Shown here one piece after another: positions 16,475-25,178 of a stretch of DNA of 64,000 bases. The notes beneath the pieces were generated by a model that saw nothing but the letters and a program-made list of their open reading frames with translations, did not search any database and was not told the DNA's origin. Positions within the stretch are counted from its first letter, which is position 1. Each line of letters begins with the position of its first letter. The stretch spans positions 1 through 64,000 of the forward strand of contig NZ_JAUYNX010000038.1 of the NCBI RefSeq assembly GCF_030704825.1, read 5' to 3'. The stretch is from Brevundimonas sp. Its GTDB lineage: Bacteria > Pseudomonadota > Alphaproteobacteria > Caulobacterales > Caulobacteraceae. A program made the translations under genes and the position numbers.

Positions 16475-16540
16475 GCGGCGCGTCGGGGCGTGGGCCAAAA
16501 GCGCGTGAAGCTGGCGCGAGACCGGCTATAGGGAAGGCTC

Positions 16541-17743
16541 ATGACAGTCACGTTTGACGACATTCTGGCGGCGCGCGGCCGCATCGCCGGCCAGGTCGAC
16601 CGGACCCCCGTGCGTCACTCGCGGCGGCTGTCGCAGCTGACCGGCGCCGAGGTCTGGGTCAAGTTCGACAATCTGCATTTCACCGGCAGCTTCAAGGAGC
16701 GGGGGGCCCTGAACCGGCTACTGCAGCTGACGCCCGATGAGCGCAAGCGCGGCGTGGTGGCGGCCAGCGCCGGCAATCACGCCCAGGCCCTGGCCTGGCA
16801 CGGCGCCCGGCTGGGGGTGCCGGTGACCATCGTCATGCCCGAGGGGACCCCCTTCGTGAAGGCGGACGGCACCCGGGCCCACGGCGCGACCGTGGTGATC
16901 AAGGGCCTGGACTTCACAGGCTCGACAGAAGAGGCGCACCGCCTGCGGGACGCGGAGGGCATGGTGTTCGTCTCCGCCTTCGACGACGAGGGCATCATCG
17001 CCGGCCAGGGCGTCTGCGCCGTGGAGTTTCTGGAGGACGCCCCGGATCTCGAGGCCCTGATCATCCCCATCGGGGGCGCGGGGCTGATCGCCGGTTGCGC
17101 GATCGCCGCCAGGGCGATGAAGCCCCACCTCCGCGTCTTCGGGGTCGAGGCGGCCATGTATCCCTCCTTCACCGCCAGACGCCGGGGCGAGACGCCGAAA
17201 TGCGGTGGCCAGACCATCGCCGAGGGCATCGCCATCAAGGCCGTGGGCGACATCCCCTTCGCGATCGCCGACCCGCTGATCGAGGAGGTCCTGGTCGTCG
17301 GCGAGGCCGATTTCGAGAAGGGCGTGGCCTTTCTGGCGACGCTGGAAAAGACCGTGGCCGAAGGCGCCGGGGCCGGCGGACTGGCGGCGCTGCTGGCGTA
17401 TCCGGACAAGTTCCGCGGAATGAAGGTCGGGATCGAGCTGACCGGCGGCAATATCGACGCCCGGATGTTGGCCGTGGTGCTGAATCGCGAGCTGGTGCGC
17501 GAGAAGAAGATGATCGTCTATCGCATCCTCGGCGACGATCGTCCCGGCATGCTGTCCAAGATGAGCGCGGTGATCGGCGGGCTGGGCGGAAACATCATCG
17601 ACGTGGTGCACAACCGGCTGGCGCTGGACGTGCCGGCCAAGGGCGCGGAGTTCGACATCATGGTCGAGACCCGGGGCGCGGCCCACGCGGAAGAGATCAG
17701 ACATGGACTGGAAGAGGCGGGATATGAATTACGGATGGGCTAG
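16541..17743 (+). CDS. ilvA: threonine ammonia-lyase (PLP-dependent, with ACT domain)
   Basis: This enzyme deaminates L-threonine to 2-oxobutanoate, the first step toward isoleucine, using pyridoxal phosphate. The 400-residue chain has the PLP-lysine motif GSFKERGA near residue 51, the SAGNHAQ motif, and the glycine loop PIGGAGLIAGCA. A C-terminal ACT domain from about 325 (RILGDDRPGMLSKM) probably mediates allosteric control. The length fits the short single-ACT form (TdcB/IlvA2-like) rather than E. coli IlvA. GGGAAGG lies upstream of the ATG. The FKBP gene overlaps its 3' end by about 20 bp, so the two are probably coupled. Confidence 0.92.
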   Translation: MTVTFDDILAARGRIAGQVDRTPVRHSRRLSQLTGAEVWVKFDNLHFTGSFKERGALNRLLQLTPDERKRGVVAASAGNHAQALAWHGARLGVPVTIVMPEGTPFVKADGTRAHGATVVIKGLDFTGSTEEAHRLRDAEGMVFVSAFDDEGIIAGQGVCAVEFLEDAPDLEALIIPIGGAGLIAGCAIAARAMKPHLRVFGVEAAMYPSFTARRRGETPKCGGQTIAEGIAIKAVGDIPFAIADPLIEEVLVVGEADFEKGVAFLATLEKTVAEGAGAGGLAALLAYPDKFRGMKVGIELTGGNIDARMLAVVLNRELVREKKMIVYRILGDDRPGMLSKMSAVIGGLGGNIIDVVHNRLALDVPAKGAEFDIMVETRGAAHAEEIRHGLEEAGYELRMG

Positions 17744-18266
17744 GGGCGCGACGGCGCTGGCCATGATCGCGGCCCTGGCCGGGCCGCTGGCGGCCTGCGA
17801 CCGCGAATCGCCCGCGCCCGACGAGATGGCGGCGCAGAACCTGCGGGCGGCGGAGTTCTTCATGACCTCGAACGCCCGGGCCGAGGGCGTGCGGACGCTG
17901 CCCTCCGGCGTCCAGTACAAGGTGGTGCGCTCCGGGCCGCCCGGCGGCGAACGCCCCGACCGCAACGATCTGGTCCGGGTCGATTACGAGGGCACCCTGA
18001 CCGACGGGACGGTGTTCGACAGCTCCTTCCAGGCCGGCCAGCCGGCGGTGTTCGTGGTCGGCGATGTGGTCCCGGGCTGGACCGAGGCGCTGCAACAGAT
18101 GCGGGTCGGCGACGAATGGGTGGTCTATGTGCCGCCGGCGCAGGGCTATGGCGAACAGGGGCGGCCGGGCATTCCCCCCAATGCGGTGATGGTGTTCCGG
18201 ATCAAGCTGCTGGACATCGCGCGGGCGCCCGGTGGTGAGCGCGGCGGGGCCGTCGTCCAGGGCTAG
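17724..18266 (+). CDS. FKBP-type peptidyl-prolyl isomerase, lipoprotein
   Basis: This 180-residue isomerase catalyses cis-trans isomerisation of Xaa-Pro bonds in the periplasm. A signal peptide ends with a lipobox (Pro-Leu-Ala-Ala-Cys). The FKBP_C domain shows DLVRVDYEGTLTDGTVFDSS, the VVPGWTEAL loop and the YVPPAQGYGE and IPPNAVMVF-x-IKLL elements, all near consensus. The ATG at 17724 has AGG upstream and gives a proper signal peptide; an earlier ATG at 17703 would add seven polar residues. Its stop overlaps the convergent queG stop. Confidence 0.9.
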   Translation: MNYGWARGATALAMIAALAGPLAACDRESPAPDEMAAQNLRAAEFFMTSNARAEGVRTLPSGVQYKVVRSGPPGGERPDRNDLVRVDYEGTLTDGTVFDSSFQAGQPAVFVVGDVVPGWTEALQQMRVGDEWVVYVPPAQGYGEQGRPGIPPNAVMVFRIKLLDIARAPGGERGGAVVQG

Positions 18267-19375
18267 GCGGCCCACTCCAGCCTGACGGCCTCGTCCGCCT
18301 CACCCGTGCGGCGCAGATCTGACAGCGCCGCGAACGCCCCCGCTCCCATCAGCCGCGACAGCGCCCACACGGCCGCGCCGCGCACGACCGGGGCCGGATC
18401 GTCCAGCAACCGTTCCGTCGCCGGGATCAGGGTCGCGTCGCCGCTGTTGCCGATGGCGTACAGGACGTTCCGCACGAACCGGTCGCGGCCGATGCGTTTG
18501 ACCGGGCTCTTCGAGAACAGCGCCCGGAAGCCCGCGTCGTCCAGGGCGGCCAGGTCGGCCAGCCGGGGCGATACGAGACTCTCCCGGGCCTGAACCCGGG
18601 CCTCGTGCGAGGCGGCGGCGAATTTGTTCCACGGACAGACCGCCAGACAATCGTCGCAACCGTAGATGCGGCTGCCGGTCGCCGTACGGAACTCGACAGG
18701 CCAGGGCCCGGCGAATTCGATGGTCAGGTAGGAAAGGCATCGGCGCGCATCCAGCTGGAACGGGGCCGGGAAGGCCCGGGTCGGGCAGGCGTCGAGGCAG
18801 GCCGTGCAGGTGCCGCAGTGCTCTCCCTCGGGCGGGTCGGGCTCGAAGTCGGCGGCGCTCAGGATGACGCCGAGGAACAGCCAGTTGCCGTGGGTGCGGC
18901 TGAGCAGATTGGTGTGCTTGCCCTGCCAGCCGAGGCCGGCGCGCTGGGCCAGCGGCTTCTCCATCAGCGGGGCGGTGTCGACGAAGACCTTGACGTCCTC
19001 GCCGGTGCGGGCGGCGATCTGGCCGGCCAGGGTCTTCAGCCGGCCCTTGATGACCTCGTGATAGTCGTCGCCGCGGGCGTAGACGGAGATATAGCCCGCC
19101 GACCGGTCGGTCATTTCGGGCAGGGGGTCGCGGTCGGGGCCGTAGTTGAGGCCCAGGACGACGGCGGTGCGGGCCCCGTCCCACATGGCGGTGGGGTGGG
19201 CGCGGCGCGCCAGCGTGGTCTCCATCCAGCCCATGTCGCCGTGCCGTCCGGCCTCGACGAAATGCGCCAGACGTTCGCCGGCGCTCCATGGCTCGGACGC
19301 CGAGGCGAAGCGGCAGACGCCGAAGCCCAGAGCGGCGGCGCCGTCACGGATGGCGATGCGGGGATCGGCCGGCAT
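18263..19375 (-). CDS. queG: epoxyqueuosine reductase
   Basis: QueG reduces epoxyqueuosine to queuosine in tRNA, using cobalamin and two [4Fe-4S] clusters. The 370-residue protein has both cluster motifs, CGTCTACLDACP and CDDCLAVCPW, around residues 185-245, after the N-terminal DUF1730 region that binds cobalamin. A C-terminal HEAT-like segment (PAPVVRGAAVWALSRL) is present. The ATG at 19375 starts the family-typical MPADPRIAIR...; the open frame further upstream overlaps the GST gene and is not coding. The stop overlaps that of the FKBP gene by four bases in convergent orientation. Confidence 0.94.
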   Translation of the reverse strand: MPADPRIAIRDGAAALGFGVCRFASASEPWSAGERLAHFVEAGRHGDMGWMETTLARRAHPTAMWDGARTAVVLGLNYGPDRDPLPEMTDRSAGYISVYARGDDYHEVIKGRLKTLAGQIAARTGEDVKVFVDTAPLMEKPLAQRAGLGWQGKHTNLLSRTHGNWLFLGVILSAADFEPDPPEGEHCGTCTACLDACPTRAFPAPFQLDARRCLSYLTIEFAGPWPVEFRTATGSRIYGCDDCLAVCPWNKFAAASHEARVQARESLVSPRLADLAALDDAGFRALFSKSPVKRIGRDRFVRNVLYAIGNSGDATLIPATERLLDDPAPVVRGAAVWALSRLMGAGAFAALSDLRRTGEADEAVRLEWAA

Positions 19376-19398
19376 GGCCCCGTTTGACCCGCCGGGCC

Positions 19399-20085
19399 CT
19401 AGAAGTCGAGATCGTCGTACCAGGCGGAGGCGTGCACGCCCGGGAAGCGGTCGGCCAGCAGGGGCCGGAAACAGGGGCGGGACTTCAGCTTCATGTACCA
19501 GGTCTTGACCGCCGGATACGCCGCCCACGACACCTCGCCGAAATAATCGAGCACCGACAGATGGGCGGCGGCGACGATGTCGGCCTGGCTGATGCGCCGG
19601 CCGGCCAGGGCGTCGCGGCGGGCCAGCAGGCCCTCCATCATGGCCAGATGGGATTTCAGCGCGTCGCGACCGGCGCGCAGGGCGCGGGCCTCGGGCGGGC
19701 CGAGGCGCAGCAGGGGCTTTTCCATCCGCTCGTGCAGCAGGACGGCGTTGACCTCGTCGGTGAACCGGCGGTCGAACCAGGCGATCAGGCGGCGCACCTC
19801 GGCGCGTTCGGCGTCGTCCCGGGGCATCAGCAACGGCTCGGCCGTCCGTTCCTCCAGCCAGCCGAGGATGGCGGAGGGCTCGCACAGGGTCAGGGCGCGG
19901 CCGCCGGCGTCGGCGATCTGGAACACGGGCGGCATGCCGGAAGGATTCAGCGTCGCGACCGGGCAGCCGTCCTCCCATGGGCGGACAAGGGTCTCGGTGA
20001 AGTCGATCCGGGCCTCGCCCAGCGCCAGGCGAACGGCGCGCGAGCCCGGGTCGAAGGCGAAATGATACAGGACGCAGGCCGACAT
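19399..20085 (-). CDS. glutathione S-transferase family protein
   Basis: This 228-residue cytosolic protein has an N-terminal thioredoxin-like domain. It starts CVLYHFAFDPGSRAVR, with an NPSGMPPVFQ cis-proline loop and a CEPSAILGWLEE glutathione-site segment. An all-helical C-terminal domain follows, with the ISQADIVAAAHL N-capping motif. Glutathione transfer to an electrophile is likely, but the substrate is unknown. It lies 23 bp upstream of queG on the same strand, an arrangement often seen in alphaproteobacteria. The ATG at 20085 begins the domain properly; an upstream TTG at 20100 is possible. Confidence 0.9.
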   Translation of the reverse strand: MSACVLYHFAFDPGSRAVRLALGEARIDFTETLVRPWEDGCPVATLNPSGMPPVFQIADAGGRALTLCEPSAILGWLEERTAEPLLMPRDDAERAEVRRLIAWFDRRFTDEVNAVLLHERMEKPLLRLGPPEARALRAGRDALKSHLAMMEGLLARRDALAGRRISQADIVAAAHLSVLDYFGEVSWAAYPAVKTWYMKLKSRPCFRPLLADRFPGVHASAWYDDLDF

Positions 20086-20155
20086 GGGGCTGTCTTGCAC
20101 ACGAGGGCGTTAAGTCCGCGTTAGCTGTGTTCCCGAGGACCTGTCGGTCTCCGCG

Positions 20156-21100
20156 CTAGTCGAGGCTGGCGGACGTCTCCGCGAATGCCCCGCCGTGGGG
20201 TTCGGCGTGGCCGCGGGGGTCGGGATGGATCAGGATGTCGGCGCGCGGGAAGATGGCCAGCAGCCGGTTTTCGGCCTCGACGACGATGGCGTGGGCGGCG
20301 TCCAGGGTCAGGGTCGGGTCGAGGTCGACGTGCATCTGGATCATCATCACCGATCCGGCCATGCGGGTGCGCAACTGGTGCACGCCCGAGATGCGCGGAT
20401 CGGCGAGGACGGCGGTGGTGATGGCCACGCGATCGGCGTCGGGAAGGGCCTTGTCGACCAGATGGTCGGCGGCGGTCTTCAGCATGGCGATCGCGCCCCA
20501 GAATAGCCAGACGGCGACGATCAGGCCCGCGGCCGCGTCCAGGCCGGGGGCGGCCAGGAAGGCGCCCGAGATGACGCCGATCAGGACCACGCCATTGGCC
20601 GCCAGATCGGCGGCGTAGTGAGCCCGGTCGGCCTCGACGGCCATCGAGCCGCTCTTGCGGATGGCGCGGCCCTGCATCCAGACCAGCCACCCGGTCAGGG
20701 CGATGGAGATCAGAACGACCAGGACGCTCCAGTAGCCGGAGGTCACCGGCCGGGGGTCGAACATGCGCTGGAACGCTTCCCAGCCGATGAACAGGGCCGA
20801 GGCGAAAACCAGGCCGGCCTGCACCAGGCTGGCCAGGGCCTCGCCCTTGCCGTGGCCGTAGCGATGGTCCTCGTCGGGAGCGGCCGCCGCCCAGCGCACG
20901 GCGAAGAACGTCGCCAGCGAGGCGACGAGATCGAGCGCCGAATCCGCCAGCGAGGCCAGGATCGACACCGAGCCGGAGGCGCCCAGGGCGAAGGCCTTCA
21001 GCGCGATCAGGACCACCGCCACCCCGACCGACAGCCGGGTCACGGCGCGGGTCGCGGAATGGGCGTCGTCCAGGGCGGCGGATGGGGCGGGGGAGGTCAT
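20156..21100 (-). CDS. cation diffusion facilitator transporter, FieF-like
   Basis: This 314-residue inner-membrane CDF antiporter probably exports Fe2+ or Zn2+. Unlike the CDF at 11374-12318, it has no His-rich leader and carries the FieF-type sites: SLADSALDLVAS in TM2 (DxxxD) and HYAADLAANG in TM5 (HxxxD). The DHRYGHGKGEALASL segment and a C-terminal cytosolic domain (QLRTRMAGSVMMIQMHVDLDP) are also typical. AAGG precedes the ATG at 21100. An in-frame ATG at 21160 would add 20 residues but gives an unlikely N-terminus. Confidence 0.9.
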   Translation of the reverse strand: MTSPAPSAALDDAHSATRAVTRLSVGVAVVLIALKAFALGASGSVSILASLADSALDLVASLATFFAVRWAAAAPDEDHRYGHGKGEALASLVQAGLVFASALFIGWEAFQRMFDPRPVTSGYWSVLVVLISIALTGWLVWMQGRAIRKSGSMAVEADRAHYAADLAANGVVLIGVISGAFLAAPGLDAAAGLIVAVWLFWGAIAMLKTAADHLVDKALPDADRVAITTAVLADPRISGVHQLRTRMAGSVMMIQMHVDLDPTLTLDAAHAIVVEAENRLLAIFPRADILIHPDPRGHAEPHGGAFAETSASLD

Positions 21101-21225
21101 CGCCGCCTTGTCGCGGAAAGCCGGCCCCCTGCCAAGGCCGGTCGTTAGGGCGATCGTCACGAAAGCGCCCCATGCTGCGCGCCCGATAGGATCAGGAGCC
21201 TAGGGGCTCGCCCGGAGGCCGCGCC

Positions 21226-22410
21226 TTGCAGACCGGAGACCCAGAACCGCAGGCGGACCGCTGGATCGGGCGGGGCGAGGCGCTGGCCCGTCTGGGGGTG
21301 AAGACCCAGACCCTGTACGCCTACGTCAGCCGCGGCCGGATCGCCGCCCGGCCCGACCCCGAGGACTCGCGGCGCAGTCTGTACGCCGCCCGCGACATCG
21401 CCCGCCTGACCGGTGAGGCCGCCGACGACGATGAGACTCCCGCCGCGCGCCGCGCGCCGCGCGGGGCCGCCCGCGGCGAGGCGGATGTCTGTTCCGCCCT
21501 GACCGTGATCACCGGCGGCCGGCTGTTCTATCGCGGCATGGACGCGGCCCAGCTGGCGGAAACTTCGACGCTGGAGGATGTCGCTCGCCGGTTATGGGAC
21601 GCCCGGACGGTCAATCCTTTCGCCGAGGTGCGGCCGCGCGTCGGCGCCGTCGCCGGCGGCTCCCTCCGGGCGAGGCTGTTCGCGGCGCTGGCCCGGCGCG
21701 CCGAGGAGGACGCCGATCCCAGGCGACGCACGATCGAGGGCCTGCGCGTCGAATGCGCCCGGGTGCTGGACGAGGCGGTCGACGCCGCCGCCGGGTCGGG
21801 CCCCCGTCTGTTCCTGCACCAGCGGCTGGCGCGGTCATGGAAAACGCCCGAGCGCGACGCCCACCTGATCCGACGCGCCCTCGTGCTGTCGGCGGACAAC
21901 GAGATGAACTCGGCCGTGTTGGCGACCCGCGCCGCGACGGACGGCGGGGCCTCGCCGGCGGCGGCGGCCTTCGCCGGTCTGACGACGACGGCGGGTTCCG
22001 GCACGATGGCCGAGCTGACCCGGGCTTCGGACTGGGTCGTCGCCGTGCGCCGCCAGGCCACCGAAGCGGCGCGGCGGGCGCATGAGGCCGGCGGCCTGGC
22101 CGGCTTCGGCTCGGACGACTATCCGGCCGGCGATCCCCGCGCGGCGGCCTTGCTGGGCGCGACCGACCTGCCCGCCGACCTGGCCCGGGCGGTGGGCGAG
22201 GGCGAGGCGGCGACGGGCCGGAAGGCGAATTTCAACCTGGCGCTGGCGGTCATCGCCCGGCGACTGGAGCTGCCGCGCGACGCCGCCGGCGATCTGCTGC
22301 TGCTGGGTCGACTGGCCGGTCTGCTGGGCCATGCGCTGGATCAGGCGACGAACGGCTCGCCTATCCGGGCGCGGTTGCGCTATGTGGGACCCGAACCGGG
22401 CGCGCACTGA
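21226..22410 (+). CDS. citrate synthase-like protein with N-terminal DNA-binding-type HTH
   Basis: The 394-residue product joins two parts. Residues about 10-70 (GEALARLGVKTQTLYAYVSRGRI) look like a MerR/excisionase-type helix-turn-helix. From about 90 the chain follows the citrate synthase fold, including ALVLSADNEMNSA (the His-region helix of citrate synthase, with Asp-Asn in place of the usual His) and SGTMAELTRA. The C-terminal AGLLGHALDQATNG segment matches the citrate synthase end. The TTG at 21226 is supported by GGAGG seven bases upstream. It may be a metabolite-sensing regulator or a divergent synthase. The family is known as 'citrate synthase family protein', but its reaction is unclear. 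Confidence 0.8.
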   Translation: MQTGDPEPQADRWIGRGEALARLGVKTQTLYAYVSRGRIAARPDPEDSRRSLYAARDIARLTGEAADDDETPAARRAPRGAARGEADVCSALTVITGGRLFYRGMDAAQLAETSTLEDVARRLWDARTVNPFAEVRPRVGAVAGGSLRARLFAALARRAEEDADPRRRTIEGLRVECARVLDEAVDAAAGSGPRLFLHQRLARSWKTPERDAHLIRRALVLSADNEMNSAVLATRAATDGGASPAAAAFAGLTTTAGSGTMAELTRASDWVVAVRRQATEAARRAHEAGGLAGFGSDDYPAGDPRAAALLGATDLPADLARAVGEGEAATGRKANFNLALAVIARRLELPRDAAGDLLLLGRLAGLLGHALDQATNGSPIRARLRYVGPEPGAH

Positions 22411-22434
22411 CGGCCCTCTTGCCTGGGGGCCTGC

Positions 22435-23256
22435 GTGGCGGACTGGATTGCGGCGATCATTCTCGGCCTCGTCGAAGGCCTGACCGAGTTCATTCCGGTT
22501 TCCTCCACGGGCCATCTGTTGCTGACCCAGAAGCTGCTGGGCCTGACCGATCCGCGCTGGAGCTCCTTCGTCGTCCTGATCCAGCTGGGCGCAATCCTGG
22601 CGGTGGTGGCCCTGTATTTCGCGCGGCTGTGGAAGGTGCTGGTCAGCCTGCCGACCGATCCGAAGGCGCGGCATTTCGCCATCAGCATCCTGATCGCCTT
22701 CCTGCCCTCGGTGATCGTGGGGGTGTTTCTCTACGACTTCATCAAGGCCGTGCTGTTCAACGTCGAGGGCGACACCGCCGTGACCGTCATCTGCGTGTCC
22801 CTGATCCTCGGCGGGTTCGGCCTGCTGGCGCTGGAGCGGTTCGCGCCGAAGCCGACGGCCGACGACGCCATGACCCTGTCGTGGAAGCGGTCGCTGGGCG
22901 TGGGCCTGTTCCAGTGCCTGTCGGTGATACCCGGCGTGTCCCGGTCCGGAGCCACCATCGCCGGCGGACTGAGCCTCGGCCTCGACAAGCGGGCGGCGGC
23001 CGAGTTCTCGTTCTTCCTGGCCATTCCGACCATGGTCGCGGCCTCGGGCTGGGACATCGTCCAGAGCGGCGCGGCGATAGACTGGGATTTCGGCGGCATC
23101 ATCGCCGTCGGCTTCGTGGTTTCGTTCGTCAGCGGCTGGATCGTGGTCAAGGCCATGGTCGACTTCGTCGGCCGGCATGGCTTCGCCCCCTTCGCCTGGT
23201 GGCGAATCGTGGTCGGGGTGATCGGTCTCGGCCTCGTCTGGGCCGGTCTGGCCTGA
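22435..23256 (+). CDS. uppP: undecaprenyl-diphosphatase
   Basis: UppP (BacA) dephosphorylates undecaprenyl pyrophosphate in the inner membrane, recycling the lipid carrier for cell-wall synthesis. The 273-residue, eight-helix protein shows the catalytic GLTEFIPVSSTGHL motif near residue 15 and the second motif PGVSRSGATI near residue 167. The start is GTG at 22435, with a GGGGG run upstream. The preceding citrate synthase-like gene ends 24 bp before it. Changes in its dosage are classically tied to bacitracin resistance. Confidence 0.96.
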   Translation: MADWIAAIILGLVEGLTEFIPVSSTGHLLLTQKLLGLTDPRWSSFVVLIQLGAILAVVALYFARLWKVLVSLPTDPKARHFAISILIAFLPSVIVGVFLYDFIKAVLFNVEGDTAVTVICVSLILGGFGLLALERFAPKPTADDAMTLSWKRSLGVGLFQCLSVIPGVSRSGATIAGGLSLGLDKRAAAEFSFFLAIPTMVAASGWDIVQSGAAIDWDFGGIIAVGFVVSFVSGWIVVKAMVDFVGRHGFAPFAWWRIVVGVIGLGLVWAGLA

Positions 23257-23257
23257 T

Positions 23258-24229
23258 CTAGGCGGCGGGCGCTTCCGCGAACTGTCCGCCGCGGCGGTAG
23301 CGCCACAGGTAGGACGGGGCGATGGCCTCGATGCCGGTGGGCTCGATGCCGAGTTCGGCCAGACCTTCCGCGCCGGCGGCGACGATATTGTCGCTTTCCA
23401 GCAGCACCACCTGGTCGCGGGTCAGTATGGGCGGGATGCCGACGAAGGCGGTCAGCTGGGCCAGGGAGCCGATGGCCCGCGCCGCGAAGAAGGGCAGCGG
23501 AATCAGGCCGAAGCGGCGGTAGGTCTCGCGCCGGATCAGCTTGAGCACCTCCTCGAAGGTCATGACCGCCGGCCCGCCCAGCTCGAAGGTGCGGGCCGCG
23601 GCCTCCCGCAGGGTCGCGGCGCGGGCCACGGCCTCCGCCACGTCGGCGACATAGACCGGCTGGAATTTCGTCTGACCGCCGCCGATCAGGGGCAGCACCG
23701 GGCTCATCGAGGCCATGGCCGCGAAGCGGTTCAGGAAGCCGTCGCCGGCTCCGAAGACGATGGAGGGCCGGATCACCACGGCGTCCGGCTTGACCTCGCG
23801 CACCGCCATTTCGGCCGCGGCCTTGGACAGGGCGTAGTCGGACCGGCTCTCCGGGCTGGCTCCGAGGGCCGAAATCTGGACCAGGCGGTCGACGCCCGCG
23901 GCGGCGCAGGCCTCGGCGATGGTGCGCGAGACCCCGACATGCATGGCGTGGAAGGTGCGGCGGCCCGATTCATAAAGGATGCCGACCAGGTTGATCGCCG
24001 CGTCCGCCCCCTTCAGGGCCGCTGCGACGTCGTCCGGCCGGCTCGCGTCGCAGCGGACCGCCTGGATCTGGCCGACATGGCCCGAGGTCTGGAGCTTCCA
24101 GGCGCGATCCGGGCGGCGGCAGGCGACCCGCACGCGCCAGCCGCGCCGGGCCAGCGCCTGGACCACGTGGCCGCCGACGAAGCCGGAGCCGCCGAAGACG
24201 GTGACAAGGCCGGGGGCGACTTCGCTCAT
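23258..24229 (-). CDS. complex I NDUFA9 subunit family / NAD(P)-binding atypical SDR protein
   Basis: This 323-residue atypical short-chain dehydrogenase is of the NDUFA9-like group. The Rossmann motif VFGGSGFVGGHV lies near residue 11, followed by the ALGASPESRSDYALSKAAAE segment (Tyr-x-x-x-Lys) and an RPSIVFGAGDGFLNR strand. The C-terminal part is Pro/Ile-rich, with possible membrane contact. In alphaproteobacteria such proteins are predicted NADH-dehydrogenase or quinone-associated subunits; no nuo genes are here. GGAG precedes the ATG at 24229. It ends two bases from the convergent uppP. Confidence 0.88.
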   Translation of the reverse strand: MSEVAPGLVTVFGGSGFVGGHVVQALARRGWRVRVACRRPDRAWKLQTSGHVGQIQAVRCDASRPDDVAAALKGADAAINLVGILYESGRRTFHAMHVGVSRTIAEACAAAGVDRLVQISALGASPESRSDYALSKAAAEMAVREVKPDAVVIRPSIVFGAGDGFLNRFAAMASMSPVLPLIGGGQTKFQPVYVADVAEAVARAATLREAAARTFELGGPAVMTFEEVLKLIRRETYRRFGLIPLPFFAARAIGSLAQLTAFVGIPPILTRDQVVLLESDNIVAAGAEGLAELGIEPTGIEAIAPSYLWRYRRGGQFAEAPAA

Positions 24230-24405
24230 GACAGGCTCCGAAAGGCGACGGCGCAAGAACTGCGAACCCGCGTCGGGCCGGGGATTAGACGATGGCCGCG
24301 GTCGTCGCAACGCAAACGCGGCAAATCCCTGTTGACCGGCCCCGGGCCCTGCCTTAAGGGTCCGCGCCTTCCGGACGGAAACGCACGCAAGCGCGAAACG
24401 TCTGG

Positions 24406-24492
<87 letters not shown>

Positions 24493-24501
24493 TCTTTTCG
24501 G

Positions 24502-24537
24502 CGGCGCCGTATCCTAGCGATACGGCGCCGTTCGTTT
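24502..24537 (+). terminator. Terminator after tRNA-Leu (CAG)
   Basis: Perfect 12-bp arms (24502-24513 with 24519-24530) around a CTAGC loop are followed by a T-rich tract. It begins ten bases after the encoded CCA. Confidence 0.8.
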
Positions 24538-24563
24538 ATGGTCTCCACCATGAGAGTCTCGAC

Positions 24564-25178
24564 ATGACCGTCCACCTGCATGAAGGCGACCTGCCGAACG
24601 GCCTCGACCTGGGCCCCGAGGTGGCGATCGATTCCGAGACCATGGGTCTTCGCTTCCGCCGCGATCCGCTGTGCGTGGTCCAGCTGTCGGCCGGCGACGG
24701 CGACGCCCATGTGGTGCGGCTGAACCGCCCGGCCTACGACTGCCCCAATCTGAAGCGGCTGCTGACCGATCCGGCGGTGCTGAAGCTGTTCCACTTCGGC
24801 CGGTTCGATATCGGCATGTTCCAGCTGCACCTCGGGGTCGAGACGCGGCCGGTCTATTGCACCAAGATCGCCTCGAAACTGGCCCGCACCTACACCGACC
24901 GGCACGGCCTCAAGGACGTGGTGCGCGAACTGGCCGGGGTGGACCTGTCCAAGGCGCAGCAGAGTTCGGACTGGGGCGCCGCCGAACTGAGCCCGGCCCA
25001 ATTGGAATATGCCGCCGCAGACGTCCTGTATCTGCACGCGGTCAAGGCCCGACTGGATCAGATGCTGGTGCGCGAGGGGCGGATGGAGCTGGCCCGCCGC
25101 TGCTTCGACTTCCTGCCCGGCCGCGTGGCCCTGGACCTGGCCGGCTGGGACGAGATGGACATCTTCGCGCACACCTGA
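24564..25178 (+). CDS. rnd: ribonuclease D-like 3'-5' exonuclease (short form)
   Basis: This 204-residue DEDDy exonuclease trims 3' ends of structured RNAs. The exonuclease motifs are visible: IDSETMGL (ExoI), the FHFGRFDIGMF region (ExoII), and YAAADVLYLH (ExoIII, Tyr variant). The HRDC domains of full RNase D are absent, as usual for the short alphaproteobacterial form. The ATG at 24564 follows the tRNA-Leu terminator. Its TGA overlaps the lptC ATG (TGATG), so it heads the rnd-lptC-lptA-lptB run. Confidence 0.9.
   Translation: MTVHLHEGDLPNGLDLGPEVAIDSETMGLRFRRDPLCVVQLSAGDGDAHVVRLNRPAYDCPNLKRLLTDPAVLKLFHFGRFDIGMFQLHLGVETRPVYCTKIASKLARTYTDRHGLKDVVRELAGVDLSKAQQSSDWGAAELSPAQLEYAAADVLYLHAVKARLDQMLVREGRMELARRCFDFLPGRVALDLAGWDEMDIFAHT

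Noticed and set aside
20110..20124. CtrA-type site TTAA-N7-TTAG upstream of the GST gene
   Set aside because: The second half-site has a mismatch, the gene is not a typical cell-cycle target, and one near-match in 64 kb is expected by chance.
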